Source of the DNA: Streptosporangiaceae bacterium NEAU-GS5
GTDB lineage: Bacteria; Actinomycetota; Actinomycetes; Streptosporangiales; Streptosporangiaceae
Reading direction: 5' to 3'
Assembly (NCBI GenBank): GCA_017592665.1
Contig: JAGFNW010000062.1
Location: 1-32,964 of the forward strand
DNA: 32,964 nucleotides
Below are positions 7,521-16,027 of this stretch, one piece after another. The translations under genes were made by a program, and so were the position numbers. The notes under the pieces are model-generated. The model saw nothing but the letters and a program-made list of their open reading frames with translations, had not been told where the DNA came from and did no database searches. The stretch's first letter is position 1, and each line of letters starts with the position of its first letter.

Positions 7521-9227
7521 TCACGTTGCCCTCAGCCAGGCCACCCAGGAATCAGGGGTGCGCCAGGCCATGGCAGGGATGCCCGCTTCTTCCAGAGCGC
7601 CGGGATAGACGCGGTCGTAGACAGCGGCCCAGGCAACGGCGCGGTCCGGCTGGGCCAACAGCCATGGAGTTATGACATGGTCGAGCTGCAAGACACTGAG
7701 GCCCGGCAGGTCGTCTTCCTGTAAGGAGCCGGTGGCAAGCCCCTTGGCCAGCAGGCCTTTCCAGCACGTCAGCACGAGCCGGGCTGTGTCGTTGTGTGCG
7801 TCGACGTCCATCGGACAAACGTCAAGGGGAAGCGTGTCCTGGGTGATCTGGGCCCAGATCACGGGCATGGCGAGCAGGCGGGCAGCGTGCAAGCGATGAG
7901 TCCCGTTCTCAGCTCGCCGGTAGAGGGGACCGGCCGGCCCGGGAATCCGCGTGACACGGATCGGATCACCCGTCAGGTTCCACACCTTCAGCGCTTGCTG
8001 CACCGATGCGGTCAGCATCGCTTTGGCCATCGCGGGGACCGTGGCGGGCCGGTGGCTGGCGAAGTCGTTCCAGCGGTTCCCGGTCCAGGCCACCGCGGCG
8101 GGGTTGATCCATCCCGCGGTCTCGCTGGTGCCCAGTGCGACCAGATCGCTGCCGCCACCCAGATCACTGACGCGTGAGACGGTCGGGTCGGTCAGCCCCT
8201 GGCCGAGATGAGGCGCCAAGGGTTGGGTGGCGTTGAGGTGCGCAGCTGTCCGGTCGAGAACCTCGGTAATCGTCAGATCGGTCAGATCGCCTGGCCAACG
8301 CTGACGGACATTCTGGAGCATGGAGGAGAACCGGCTCACATGCGCCTGCCGGTTGGCGTTCCACGCGTCCTCCAGGTCGACCGCGGGGGAACTTGTGTAG
8401 TGCGGGTCGTTACCGCGGTGATCGGGCAGCCATCCCCCGAACGGCAGCAGTTCGTCCGGCGCCCATGGCTGCTCGCATTCCCAGACCACGTCGATGTCAC
8501 GATCTGCCGGGACGCTCCAGCAGCGCAGCAGCACCTTAAGCGCCTCTGGAACGGGCACCCATCCCTGATAGGCAGGTCCGAGTAGTGCCTGCTGATCGTC
8601 GTGCACGGCCTCGAAATAGCCATTGGGGTCGTAGCGCTGGACATGCCAGCGCAACGGCGGTGTCTGCGGCGAGCAGCGGCTTTGCGCCAGCGTTTCCCGC
8701 CGGGCCGCATGGTCGGCGAGTTCGTCGTTGAGTTCGAGGTCTTGCTGGTGACGGATCTCCTGCAGCGTCGGTGGAGCCGACGCGGGCGTGGGCGGGTCGA
8801 TAGCTCTGGTGGTGATCAGGTGAGCCGCCCGTTGCACGTAGATCAGTGTTTCGTACAACTCCCCCACCTGCTCAATCTGTGGTGTGAGAGTCAGGGTGCG
8901 CCGATTGACTGCGGCCAGCGCGCGCTGAACCGCGAGCAGGAGGATCCTGACGCGCAGCAGCACCTGTTGTTCACCGGACTGTCCACCGTCGTCGTTATCT
9001 GGCTGGTGGCCGGCCGTAGGAAGATCGACCCTCGCCTGCGCCTGGGCCAGGAGGACGGCATCGTGAATCACTTCTGCGTCGGATTCACTCGGCGATACCG
9101 CCCAGGCCAACAGCCGCTGCCCCACCGTCGCAGCAATCCGTCGGCCGTGGGGAAGCAGACGATCCCGGCCATCTGGACGTCGACAGGGATCTTCGGGCAG
9201 TGCCGCACATGCCGGACAACAGAGCAT
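7521..9227 (-). CDS. Hypothetical protein with zinc-knuckle-like N-terminus and ParB-like motif
   Basis: Start chosen at ATG 9227 (568 aa), preceded by GGTGGGTGAC; the frame is open upstream to 9518 but that extension is low-complexity and unlike a protein. The N-terminus reads M-L-C-C-P-A-C-A-A-L-P-E-D-P-C with a downstream HGRR, resembling the CPxC..A..PxxPC zinc knuckles found on actinobacterial mobile-element proteins. A helical region follows. Near the C-terminus GPLYRRAENGTHRLHAARLL resembles the ParB/sulfiredoxin-fold ENGxHRxxAA motif, within a conserved-looking block from WINPAAVAWTGNRW. No catalytic function can be assigned. It is isolated, convergent with nothing, and lies between the two inverted IS66 copies. 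Low-identity members of this type exist in actinomycetes to my memory, but I cannot name the family. Confidence 0.65.
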   Translation of the reverse strand: MLCCPACAALPEDPCRRPDGRDRLLPHGRRIAATVGQRLLAWAVSPSESDAEVIHDAVLLAQAQARVDLPTAGHQPDNDDGGQSGEQQVLLRVRILLLAVQRALAAVNRRTLTLTPQIEQVGELYETLIYVQRAAHLITTRAIDPPTPASAPPTLQEIRHQQDLELNDELADHAARRETLAQSRCSPQTPPLRWHVQRYDPNGYFEAVHDDQQALLGPAYQGWVPVPEALKVLLRCWSVPADRDIDVVWECEQPWAPDELLPFGGWLPDHRGNDPHYTSSPAVDLEDAWNANRQAHVSRFSSMLQNVRQRWPGDLTDLTITEVLDRTAAHLNATQPLAPHLGQGLTDPTVSRVSDLGGGSDLVALGTSETAGWINPAAVAWTGNRWNDFASHRPATVPAMAKAMLTASVQQALKVWNLTGDPIRVTRIPGPAGPLYRRAENGTHRLHAARLLAMPVIWAQITQDTLPLDVCPMDVDAHNDTARLVLTCWKGLLAKGLATGSLQEDDLPGLSVLQLDHVITPWLLAQPDRAVAWAAVYDRVYPGALEEAGIPAMAWRTPDSWVAWLRAT

Positions 9228-9642
9228 GTCACCCACCCGGACCACGATGAGGCGTATACCGCCGCCTGACAATCCATCCCGCCGCCTGAGACGTGTTCCC
9301 GAATTTTCCCGCCTTCTCGGCTTCCCGACTTGCCCGAATGGTTCCGGCGTCCCATCGCAACCCACCGAACAAAGCTCTGGCCAGCCGCTATCGCCGCTCT
9401 CACTGGTAAGACCGCATCCCAAAAAGCAAACCTCGCACGAAGCGACGCGGCACTCTGAGGGGGCCCTCCTCACGGCAGCCTCCTGGTGCCACTCGGTATC
9501 AACGGCGCGCGAATCCACGCGTCGTCGTCACGGATGTCAACGGACCCGCTCGGTCGGATCGAGCCGATGACCAGCCCCCTCCGCGACACAGAGGGCGACG
9601 AGTCATGGTGCGAGGCCGGCCACGCATGGCCCAGAGATGTCT
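9228..9642. other. Upstream region of the 568-aa gene, no gene seen
   Basis: Contains the probable promoter region of the minus-strand 568-aa gene. Open frames here lack family resemblance or ribosome binding sites. Confidence 0.35.
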
Positions 9643-9753
9643 CTACCGAGGCCGTATGACGTCCCACAACAGACGTACCAAGGACAGGGCCGCAGACACT
9701 GCGCCCGGCACCCACCACCATCGATTGCGGCCCTGCTGCTCGTCGCGGTCCAT
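9643..9753 (-). CDS. Small 36-aa ORF with strong RBS, possible membrane peptide
   Basis: ATG 9753 is preceded on the minus strand by GGAGGT with 7 bases of spacing, one of the best ribosome binding sites in this gene-poor stretch. The peptide starts MDRDEQQGRNRWWWVPGAV and continues with a short hydrophobic stretch ending DVIRPR-stop. The charged N-terminus, triple Trp and hydrophobic segment resemble a small membrane-associated peptide or the N-terminus of a decayed membrane protein. No homologue is recognised. The stop at 9643 could be a truncation. Confidence 0.35.
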   Translation of the reverse strand: MDRDEQQGRNRWWWVPGAVSAALSLVRLLWDVIRPR

Positions 9754-10011
9754 ATGCGTTACCTCCGTCTCGACGATGGAACCGGTCTACTTTGAGAGCG
9801 GCAGCGCGAAGATGGTCAAGAACCTGTCGGCGATCCGAAGGTGCAGAGGCCGGCCCGTCGTCGCGTACTGGGAGGAGAACTTTCCCTCAGGAAGGCACCC
9901 CCAGCGGCGCCTCCATGACGTGCTGACCTTGTCCGATGCAGGGGGGCAGCGTTTGTATGACGCCAAAGTTTCTACCTGAGCCGTGGGCGTCGCCTACCCT
10001 GAGCAGCGGAG
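9754..10011. other. No gene recognised
   Basis: Frames on both strands lack family features. The segment presumably carries the promoter of the small 36-aa ORF; TTGACC reads on the minus strand at 9814-9819, but no good -10 at the right spacing is seen. Confidence 0.3.
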
Positions 10012-10057
10012 GGGCCTCCTACCCGCACGGTTTCACGAGGTGGCTGGTAGGAGGCCC
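10012..10057. repeat. Perfect 12-bp stem hairpin
   Basis: GGGCCTCCTACC (10012-10023) is followed after 22 bases by its exact complement GGTAGGAGGCCC (10046-10057). The stem is very GC-rich and there is no T-run on either strand, so it is not a standard rho-independent terminator, although actinomycete terminators often lack U-tracts. It lies just beyond the 3' side of a possible decayed minus-strand frame (10065-10470). Confidence 0.6.
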
Positions 10058-10064
10058 AACCGTT

Positions 10065-10470
10065 CTACCTCTCGTGGTGCCAGACCCACAGGATCGACAA
10101 AGCTGTGCGTATCACAGCGAGGACCGTACGCAGACCCTCGTGCACAGTGCTTTTCTCGCTCGGGTTGTCACCAGTCCGGCGATGCCACACCTCGATCACC
10201 TCCGATGTGGTCCCGTCCCCGATAGACAGGACTGGGGTGGATCCGGGGTGACGCGAGTCGAGCGGCTCGACCTGTCTGGAGTCTGACAGGCGTCCGACCA
10301 TCGCCCGATCGAACTGGTGCGCAAGTAGTCATCGCAGGATGACAATCCTCAACCCATAACTGAGGCGGTAGTGCGTCGCCCCATTCGCGTGCTTTGTCCT
10401 CAAAGTCGGTCCGACAGATGTCAACATTAGATGCGTGGGATCGGCAACAGATATGAACGCCACCAAACAT
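10065..10470 (-). pseudogene. Possible decayed coding region, unknown family
   Basis: Two adjoining minus-strand frames look protein-like. The upstream one (about 10330-10420) includes DFEDKAREWGDALPPQLW. The downstream one (10301-10065) runs from MVGRLSDSRQVEPLD to a hydrophobic tail VLAVIRTALSILWVW and stops. A single frameshift near 10300 would join them. Residue composition is balanced rather than Arg/Pro/Gly-rich as in shadow frames. No family is recognised and no good start site is found, so this is tentative. Confidence 0.25.
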
Positions 10471-10942
10471 CGGATGTGCGTGTTATCGAACGTGACTGGG
10501 AAGGTGGTAGGGGCAGGTCCGTTCGCGTGGACGAGTCTTGTGCAATCAGACGCGTCCCGCAGGTTACGGCGACGATCTCCTCAGATCCGCTCGAGCGCCA
10601 CGACCGGCTGGGCCAAATGCATTTGCAAGTTCAACGACGGCCACCTGGTCCTCAGGGTCCGCGTGATCGTATACGGCTGCCCGCGTCGCTCCTGTACTCC
10701 GGAGTAACGGGCGCATGGTCGGCCACCCGATCATGCCCAGATCCGCTTCCGATGCTCACACATGAGGAAGACAAAGCCTGCCCAACATGCTTGGTCGATC
10801 TCTGCAATCGCCCGACAGTCGGGGCAAGGACTTCACGACACCCCGGGGCAGCTCACCAGCACCCCACCACGACGTCGTGAAAACCGCCAGAACGCGACCT
10901 CACCATCACTGCACGAAAGAGCGCACAGGTTAAAGATCAAGC
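10471..10942. other. No clear gene; possible minus-strand remnant
   Basis: A 56-codon minus-strand frame (10734-10564, containing DPEDQVAVVELANAFGPAGR) looks protein-like but has no RBS and no recognisable family. Other frames are unconvincing. GC content is lower and more even than in the surrounding transposase genes, as in decayed DNA. Confidence 0.25.
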
Positions 10943-12205
10943 TTAGATTCGATGGAGTCCCGCGCATGCGTTCAGGCAGCGGTCGCATGAGACGTCCATG
11001 CCAGCAACGAATCGGTCCCCAAGCGCTCGTCGGAGGTCACCGACGGAAATGCCAATACTTGAGAGCCTTGCGTCGGGTTGGGCTGGCTTCGCGACAATGC
11101 TTACCTCTTCAAGAGTCATCTCGACGATCGTCGAAACTAGGCTGGCTCGATACGTCTGATCGCTGGCGTGCTCGCAACCCTGCTCGCGAAGACATACCCG
11201 GCACCACCCAAGGTCGTCGGAGCCACCCGGTACGAGGTAGACAACACCCGGGAGGTGTGGACACTCAGACAGGTCGCCACCGCAAAGCGAGCAGCGCTTG
11301 CGAGCGTAACCGCCGACAGAGAGGCCGACCCGAGTGTGAGCCAGCGCCACCGGACAGCGCTGGAAGTAGTCTGTTCCCTCCCGCGCGACCGTGCAGCCGA
11401 AGATCTGCCTGACCCAAGTGGCTGCGCGATCCATCTCCTGGTGGACGGTGTCTTCAAGGTTGGTGTCTTCTGCCCAGTTCAGCGCCGACGCATAGGCCGA
11501 GAGCGCTTCGCGGGCCTCGCCCTCGGCAGCACTGCTGTCGGCGTCGGCCACCAGAGCCGATTGCGCCGCGACGATGCGGGTGCGTGCATTGCCGAGACGC
11601 GAGTCGATTTCCTGTTGGTGGTGCGCATCGAGTTGGCGGTGCGCATCGAGCAGGTCGTCGGACGGCCCTGCTTTAGCGAACCCCGACGACGTGACGGGGA
11701 GCGCGTCGTCGGGTGCCGACGAAAGGGGCGCAGCAGGAATTGGCTTGAGGCGCTCGATGGCACTAGTGACCGCCATCGGTTCGCCACGGATAGTCCAAGT
11801 CGTGCTCGACGAATCTGGCCGAGCATCTGTGATCTGGATCTCGAGCTCGCGCGGATTGCCGCCGGACCGGCTACGGCGAATCCACCCCATGAGCCACTTG
11901 GCGCCATCCCAAGCAGCGTTCGTCAGCAACCCCAAGGCAACGCTGACAACTGCCGTGGCGACGGCGCTCTTCCGCACCTCAAACAGACGTCGACCTGATG
12001 GATCGGCATAGGCAACGCGATAGCCGGCTGCGCGTAGGTTCTTGCCCAGGAAGACTGTGTCGGCTGGGTATAGGCCGCGGCCTTCCTCGTCTCGACCGAC
12101 GGGAAGGATGACTAGGTCAACGTCGCTGAAGGCTCGGACCACGCCAGACGCGACGGCGTCGACTCCTTCACGAACGACTGCCGCTGACGAGGACGCAGAG
12201 GTCAT
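10943..12205 (-). CDS. Membrane-associated Cys/His-rich hypothetical protein
   Basis: A 420-aa protein. Start ATG 12205 has a perfect RBS (AAAGGAGCTGAC); the open frame extends upstream but without a site. Residues 30-75 form an alpha/beta-like segment (LVILPVGRDEEGRGLYPAD, then AGYRVAYADPSGRRLF). Residues about 81-109 are a hydrophobic membrane segment (AVATAVVSVALGLL...). About 185-270 is helical. Residues 284-345 are rich in Cys/His: CPVALAH, CSLCGG, CPH, CRVC, CEH, typical of a zinc-binding module, with further Cys at 407, 410 and 414. The function is unknown. It is divergent from an AbiV fragment with 168 bases between starts, so the two could have shared a promoter region and a defence role; that is inference. 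Confidence 0.75.
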   Translation of the reverse strand: MTSASSSAAVVREGVDAVASGVVRAFSDVDLVILPVGRDEEGRGLYPADTVFLGKNLRAAGYRVAYADPSGRRLFEVRKSAVATAVVSVALGLLTNAAWDGAKWLMGWIRRSRSGGNPRELEIQITDARPDSSSTTWTIRGEPMAVTSAIERLKPIPAAPLSSAPDDALPVTSSGFAKAGPSDDLLDAHRQLDAHHQQEIDSRLGNARTRIVAAQSALVADADSSAAEGEAREALSAYASALNWAEDTNLEDTVHQEMDRAATWVRQIFGCTVAREGTDYFQRCPVALAHTRVGLSVGGYARKRCSLCGGDLSECPHLPGVVYLVPGGSDDLGWCRVCLREQGCEHASDQTYRASLVSTIVEMTLEEVSIVAKPAQPDARLSSIGISVGDLRRALGDRFVAGMDVSCDRCLNACAGLHRI

Positions 12206-12373
12206 GTCAGCTCCTTTCGGAGCGCCCCACGGCGCACCATCCTCCAATGATGCCTGCGCGCGTCGACACGTGCGTCGGCAAGACAGGCTGCGGCCCTCGG
12301 GCACCACGGGATCACAACGATTCCGCGTATGCCGCCTGTCGGTGCTGTTCGTCAAACTGAACGGGTGACGACG

Positions 12374-12500
12374 ATGACCCCGCAGGACGCACGCACCTTC
12401 TGGAAGGCGCTCATGGACAACGCCTCAGCCGTCATTGCTGACGCAGACGTGCTGCTGAGCGCAGGGTCGTTCGGTCGTGCTCGCGCCCTGACTGTGCTGG
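12374..12500 (+). pseudogene. abiV: AbiV-family abortive infection protein, N-terminal fragment
   Basis: From ATG 12374 (GTG 12365 also possible) the frame reads MTPQDARTFWKALMDNASAV, then IADADVLLSAGSFGRARALTVLAQ. This matches the start of AbiV-type proteins, where helices of the pattern N-A-xx-L-x-x-A-x-x-L-L..G....A..L..L..EE occur. The reading is cut after LTVLAQG: the stop at 12518-12520 belongs to incoming DNA, the left end of the IS110 element. The expected EELGK continuation is not found on the far side of the IS. AbiV proteins block phage translation in Lactococcus; this fragment of about 42 residues is not functional. Confidence 0.65.
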
Positions 12501-12627
12501 CTCAGGGTAAGTCAGCATGAGACGGCCGGCTCCGGTTCTGTCCGTAGTCGCTTCATAGCTTCCGTGGATCAGCTCACGCTGGAAGACAGCGGGGGCTGGA
12601 GCCACACACAGAAGGGAGCCGACCGTC

Positions 12628-13734
12628 ATGAGGAGTCTGACAGGATCGGCCGGGCCGATCCATCTGGGCATGGACACCTCCAAGGACACCATCGTGGTGG
12701 GCATCCTGCGCGCGGGCGAGGAGATCCCGATCGTGGATCGGATCTTCCACGATGAACCCTCGATACGCCGCCTGATCGGCCGCTTCGCCGACCCGAGCGC
12801 CCTGCGGACCTGCTACGAAGCCGGACCCGGAGGGTATGAGCTCCACCGGCTGCTGACCTCGATGGGCGTGGCCTGCGACGTGGTCGCCCCGTCCCGGGTG
12901 CCCAAGGGGTCCGGCGACCGGATCAAGACCGATCGGCGCGATGCGATGCGTCTGGCCCGGCTGCATCGTGCCGGAGAGCTGACCGCGATCCGGGTCCCCT
13001 CACCCGCCGAGGAGGCGGTGCGGGATCTGGTCCGCGCCCGGGCCGATCTGAAGGCCGATCACAAACGCGCCAAGCAGCGGATCAACGCGATGCTGCTGCG
13101 GCAGGGCCGTGTCTATCGCGACGGGGCCAAATGGACCGCCGCCCATGAACAGTGGCTGAGCGCCCAGCGGTTCACCGAACCCGCCCTGACCGCGACCTAC
13201 GGCCACTACCGGGCTGCATTGCAGGCCCGCGCGGCCGATTTGGCAGCGATCGAAGCCGAGCTGTCGCCTTGGGCGCTGCACCCGTCGCTGGCCGGGGCCG
13301 TCGCCAAGCTGATCGCCTACCGGGGCATCGCCGAGTTGACCGCACTCACCTTGGCCGGCGAAGTCGTCGACTGGCGGCGCTTCTCCTCGGCGCCGGCGTT
13401 CATGAGCTTCACCGGGCTCACTCCCAGCGAGTACTCCAGCGGAGAACGCACCCGGCGCGGTCACATCACCAAGGCCGGACCATCCGGGGTCCGTACCGCT
13501 CTGATCGAGTCGGCGTGGAAATATGAGCACCGGCCCGTCCTGGGCGCTACCCTGCGCCGGCGGCAACAACCAGCTACCACGGCGACCATCGCCCGGTCCT
13601 GGACCGCCCAGCGCCAGCTGTACGCCAAGTTCCGGCAGTTGACCGGACCGGGGAACAAACCCCGCAGCGTCGCCATCGTCGCGGTCGCCCGCGAACTGGC
13701 CGGCTTCGTGTGGGCCGAGATGACCAGCGAGTAA
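12628..13734 (+). CDS. IS110-family transposase
   Basis: A 368-aa RuvC-like DEDD recombinase, intact. The N-terminal DEDD residues are visible: Asp16 in GMDTSKD, Glu64 in CYEAGPGG, and Asp102 and Asp105 in KTDRRDAMRLA. The C-terminal Tnp2 (transposase_20) domain has IAYRGIAELTALTLAGEV..FSSAPAFMSFTGLTPSEYSSG and GHITKAGPSGVR, which holds the region of the catalytic Ser. Start ATG 12628 lies downstream of AAGGGAG. In IS110 enzymes a bridge RNA from the element's non-coding end pairs with donor and target DNA. Its insertion destroyed an abiV-like gene. Confidence 0.95.
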   Translation: MRSLTGSAGPIHLGMDTSKDTIVVGILRAGEEIPIVDRIFHDEPSIRRLIGRFADPSALRTCYEAGPGGYELHRLLTSMGVACDVVAPSRVPKGSGDRIKTDRRDAMRLARLHRAGELTAIRVPSPAEEAVRDLVRARADLKADHKRAKQRINAMLLRQGRVYRDGAKWTAAHEQWLSAQRFTEPALTATYGHYRAALQARAADLAAIEAELSPWALHPSLAGAVAKLIAYRGIAELTALTLAGEVVDWRRFSSAPAFMSFTGLTPSEYSSGERTRRGHITKAGPSGVRTALIESAWKYEHRPVLGATLRRRQQPATTATIARSWTAQRQLYAKFRQLTGPGNKPRSVAIVAVARELAGFVWAEMTSE

Positions 13735-14218
13735 CCCCATGATGAGCAGCGGCGCGGCGTCTTCTTCGAACGGCGGCTCCGACCGCCCGCCGACGCTGTG
13801 CCGTCCCAGCCGGTGGTGTACCGGGACGCACGCCGCGGCAGGAATGATCCCCGTGATTGCTTTGAGCCACCCAACGCTCGGCGTAAGTGAGGGGCCCCGT
13901 CCTGCGAACAGCAGACCTGCGATCTCGACACGCGAATATCAGAGTGGCAGTGGCGAAGACCACGACCCCGCTCCGGTACACCACCCCTACCCCGCGCGTC
14001 CTCCACCTCGGGTCTCAGCGTGGGATCCCCTTCCCGGAGCCTCAAGACCGTTCGTCCTCGCTTCGCTGCGGGCGCTGCGTCTTGACCCACCGGGTCGGTG
14101 TCCCCTTGCCCAAAAGCCGAGAGGATGCGAAGAAGAACAGCACGAAACCACCCCGAACCAGGCAAATGAGGCTGCAAAGCCTTGACGGGCCATCTCATAT
14201 CAGCAATCAGAAGGATCT
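13735..14218 (+). ncRNA. Long non-coding right flank of IS110, candidate bridge RNA region
   Basis: About 480 bases without a credible gene follow the transposase. IS110/IS1111-type elements express a structured bridge RNA from a non-coding end, and this flank is longer than the left one (about 130 bases). No fold was computed; small complementary segments are visible but none is decisive. The RNA could equally lie in 12500-12627. Confidence 0.3.
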
Positions 14219-14249
14219 GTGACGCTGAGCGATATGCGCTGATCAGGCG
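14219..14249 (-). repeat. IS66 right-end sequence, copy 2
   Basis: Reverse complement of 7141-7171 with one mismatch. It overlaps the stop codon of the second IS66 transposase fragment and adjoins the IS110 right side, so IS110 sits directly next to or within the end of this IS66 copy. Confidence 0.7.
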
Positions 14250-15003
14250 TCAAGCGCGACGGGTGGCATCCACAGGTCGCCGGTGAAGGCGCGGCGGATC
14301 GCCTCGAACGCCGGCAGGCCGTAATTGCGGGCGCTGTCGAGGTAGGAACGAACGGTCAGCCAGGCGGCGGCACCCGCCTTGGACTGATGACAGCCCGAGA
14401 TCTTCACCTGCGTTTTCACCGGCCGCAGCGCCCTTTCCGCGGCGTTGTTCGTGAACGGCACCCAGCCGGGGAAATCAGTGAAACGCAGCACGTCGCAGGC
14501 CCGCTGCTGGAGACGCTTCAGCAGGTTGCGGGCCGGGGACTGTCTGCGTCCGGGCACGCGGGGGTGCAACGACAGCCCGACACGGATGCCGTGGTGGAAG
14601 GATTCGAGGTAGACCTTGGCCCGCTCGGGCGGGATCTCGGCAAGTCCATCCGCCCGCGCCATGGCGGCCTGCTTGTTCAACTCCGCCAGCGCCCAGCGGA
14701 TCTGCTCGGACCACTGCTCGCCCGGATGATCCTCAGCCGCGGCGGTCAACTCTCTGACCAGGTGCGATCCACATAGTTGGTGGCGGGCGCCGACGTAGCC
14801 GTCATACAGCGACAGCGGGTCGTGCACCAGCACACCCCGAAACTCGGGCAGAACACCCAGGGCGTTCACGCCGTCGCGGGAACGCTCGCCCAGGCCGAGC
14901 AGGGTCAACGTGGTCGTGCAGGCCAGATGAAGCCAGCGCCGCCCAGTGCCGATCCTCGTGGTGGTCTCGTCCACGTGCAGGACGTGGGTGAGCGTCAGCA
15001 GGG
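14243..15003 (-). pseudogene. IS66-family transposase, 5'-truncated (copy 2)
   Basis: About 254 codons in minus orientation closely match the C-terminal two-thirds of the copy at 6011-7147: HVLHVDETTTRIG, GVLVHDPLSLYDGY, FTNNAAERALRPVKTQ, ending PPVALDA. Homology begins at ALLTLTHV (15003) and upstream sequence belongs to a plus-strand integrase-core transposase, so more than 120 N-terminal codons of the copy-1 equivalent are lost. The junction shares GGGC between both elements. Amino-acid differences (for example SAR-N-Y-GLP versus SAR-K-H-GLS) show it is a related but distinct copy. Confidence 0.9.
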
Positions 15004-15715
15004 CTACCGGCGCATCCACGGCGAGCCGGCCGCGCTCGGCATCAAGGTCGCCGCCTCAACCGTCTGGGAGATCCAGAAACAGCACGGCATCGCGCCCTCC
15101 CCTGAACGTGCGCATACCGCGTGGGCCGACTTCCTACGCGACCAGGCCAGCGCGCTGCTGGCGTGCGACCTCTTCGAGGTCCGCACCCTGACCGGCGCCC
15201 GACTGTATGTCGCGGCGGTCATCGAGCACGCCACCCGTCGCGTCCGCATCGTCGGCACCACCGCCCACCCCACCGGAGCATGGGTCACTCAGCTCGCCCG
15301 CAACCTCGTCATGGATCTTGAGGATTCCGGAAGGAAGGCCCGCTTCCTCATTCACGACCGAGACGCCAAATTCACCGCCGCCTTCGACGCCGTGCTATCC
15401 GAGGCCGGCGTGCAGGTCGTCCTGAGCGGGATTCGGGTCCCGCGGATGAACTCGGTAATGGAGCGGTGGATCCAGACCTGCCGACACGAACTGCTGGACC
15501 GCACCCTCATCTGGAACCGCCGCCATCTGCTCCACGCGCTGCGCGAGTTCGAGACGTTCTACAACGGCCACCGGCTCCATCGAGCTCTCCATCAGGCAGC
15601 CCCGCTTCGCCCGCTCCCCCATCCGAGCGCCACCCAGGCGGAAATCACGCGCCTGAACATCCGCCGGCGTGATCGACTGGGTGGAGTCCTCCGGGAGTAT
15701 CAACATGCGGCTTGA
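15002..15715 (+). pseudogene. Integrase-core (rve) transposase, 3' portion
   Basis: Reading from 15002 gives GYRRIHGEP, then an rve DDE domain: LLACDLFEVRTLTG with the first Asp, FLIHDRDAKFTAAFD with the second, and MNSVMERWIQTCRHELLDR with the Glu. It ends RRDRLGGVLREYQHAA-stop at 15715, the usual end of this actinobacterial IS3/IS481-like family. The N-terminal HTH region (about 110 aa) is missing, replaced by the inverted IS66 fragment. The longer open frame reaching back to 14777 runs through IS66 antisense and is not real. The retained 237 codons are undamaged. Confidence 0.9.
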
Positions 15716-16027
15716 CCTGCACGGACGAATAATCGGCATCCGCAGAGCCAGCCCAGGACGCGGATGAAGATCAGATACAACAGACGGAAACACACGAGCA
15801 GCGACAATAAACCGCAGGTCAACCACCGCGCACAAGTATTGGCACACCACACGGGCCGTGCTGCGGGCCTACCCGTCGGCGGCCACCAGTTACCGAGTCT
15901 GCCGGACAGCCGACCCGGTAACTCTCATTAGTCAGGTCACACCATGACCCGGCATTGTGTCAGATGATCAGCCGAGATCACTGAGAAACCGCAGGTAGTA
16001 GCACCAAGGGCTTGATGGCCCAGCCTT
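15716..16027. other. Intergenic region between transposase and vWA-LuxR gene, with hairpin
   Basis: No gene. It holds a hairpin at 15888-15923: AGTTACC pairs with GGTAACT, with inner GTC/GAC extending the stem. It lies 105 bases downstream of the vWA-LuxR stop on the minus strand and could be its terminator. Confidence 0.4.
15888..15923 (-). terminator. Candidate terminator hairpin of the Trypco1-VMAP-MoxR-vWA operon
   Basis: AGTTACC (15888-15894) and GGTAACT (15917-15923) are perfect complements around a partly paired loop. It lies downstream of the last operon gene. No T-run follows on the minus strand, so it may instead belong to the neighbouring IS. Confidence 0.35.

Larger units (their letters stand above)
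12500..14218 (+). mobile_element. IS110-family insertion sequence
   Basis: The element carries one intact IS110 transposase, about 130 bp of left non-coding DNA, and up to about 480 bp of right non-coding DNA before the IS66 end at 14219. The left boundary is set by loss of AbiV homology near 12500. The right boundary is inferred from contact with the IS66 right end. IS110 elements have no terminal inverted repeats, so both limits are approximate. Confidence 0.7.

Noticed and set aside
11168-12011. Plus-strand frames opposite the 420-aa Cys/His protein
   Set aside because: The minus-strand protein has a perfect RBS and clustered Cys/His motifs; the plus frames are Arg-rich shadows.
14777-15715. 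Single 312-aa plus-strand protein
   Set aside because: Its first 75 codons are antisense to an IS66 fragment; only 15002-15715 is real transposase sequence.
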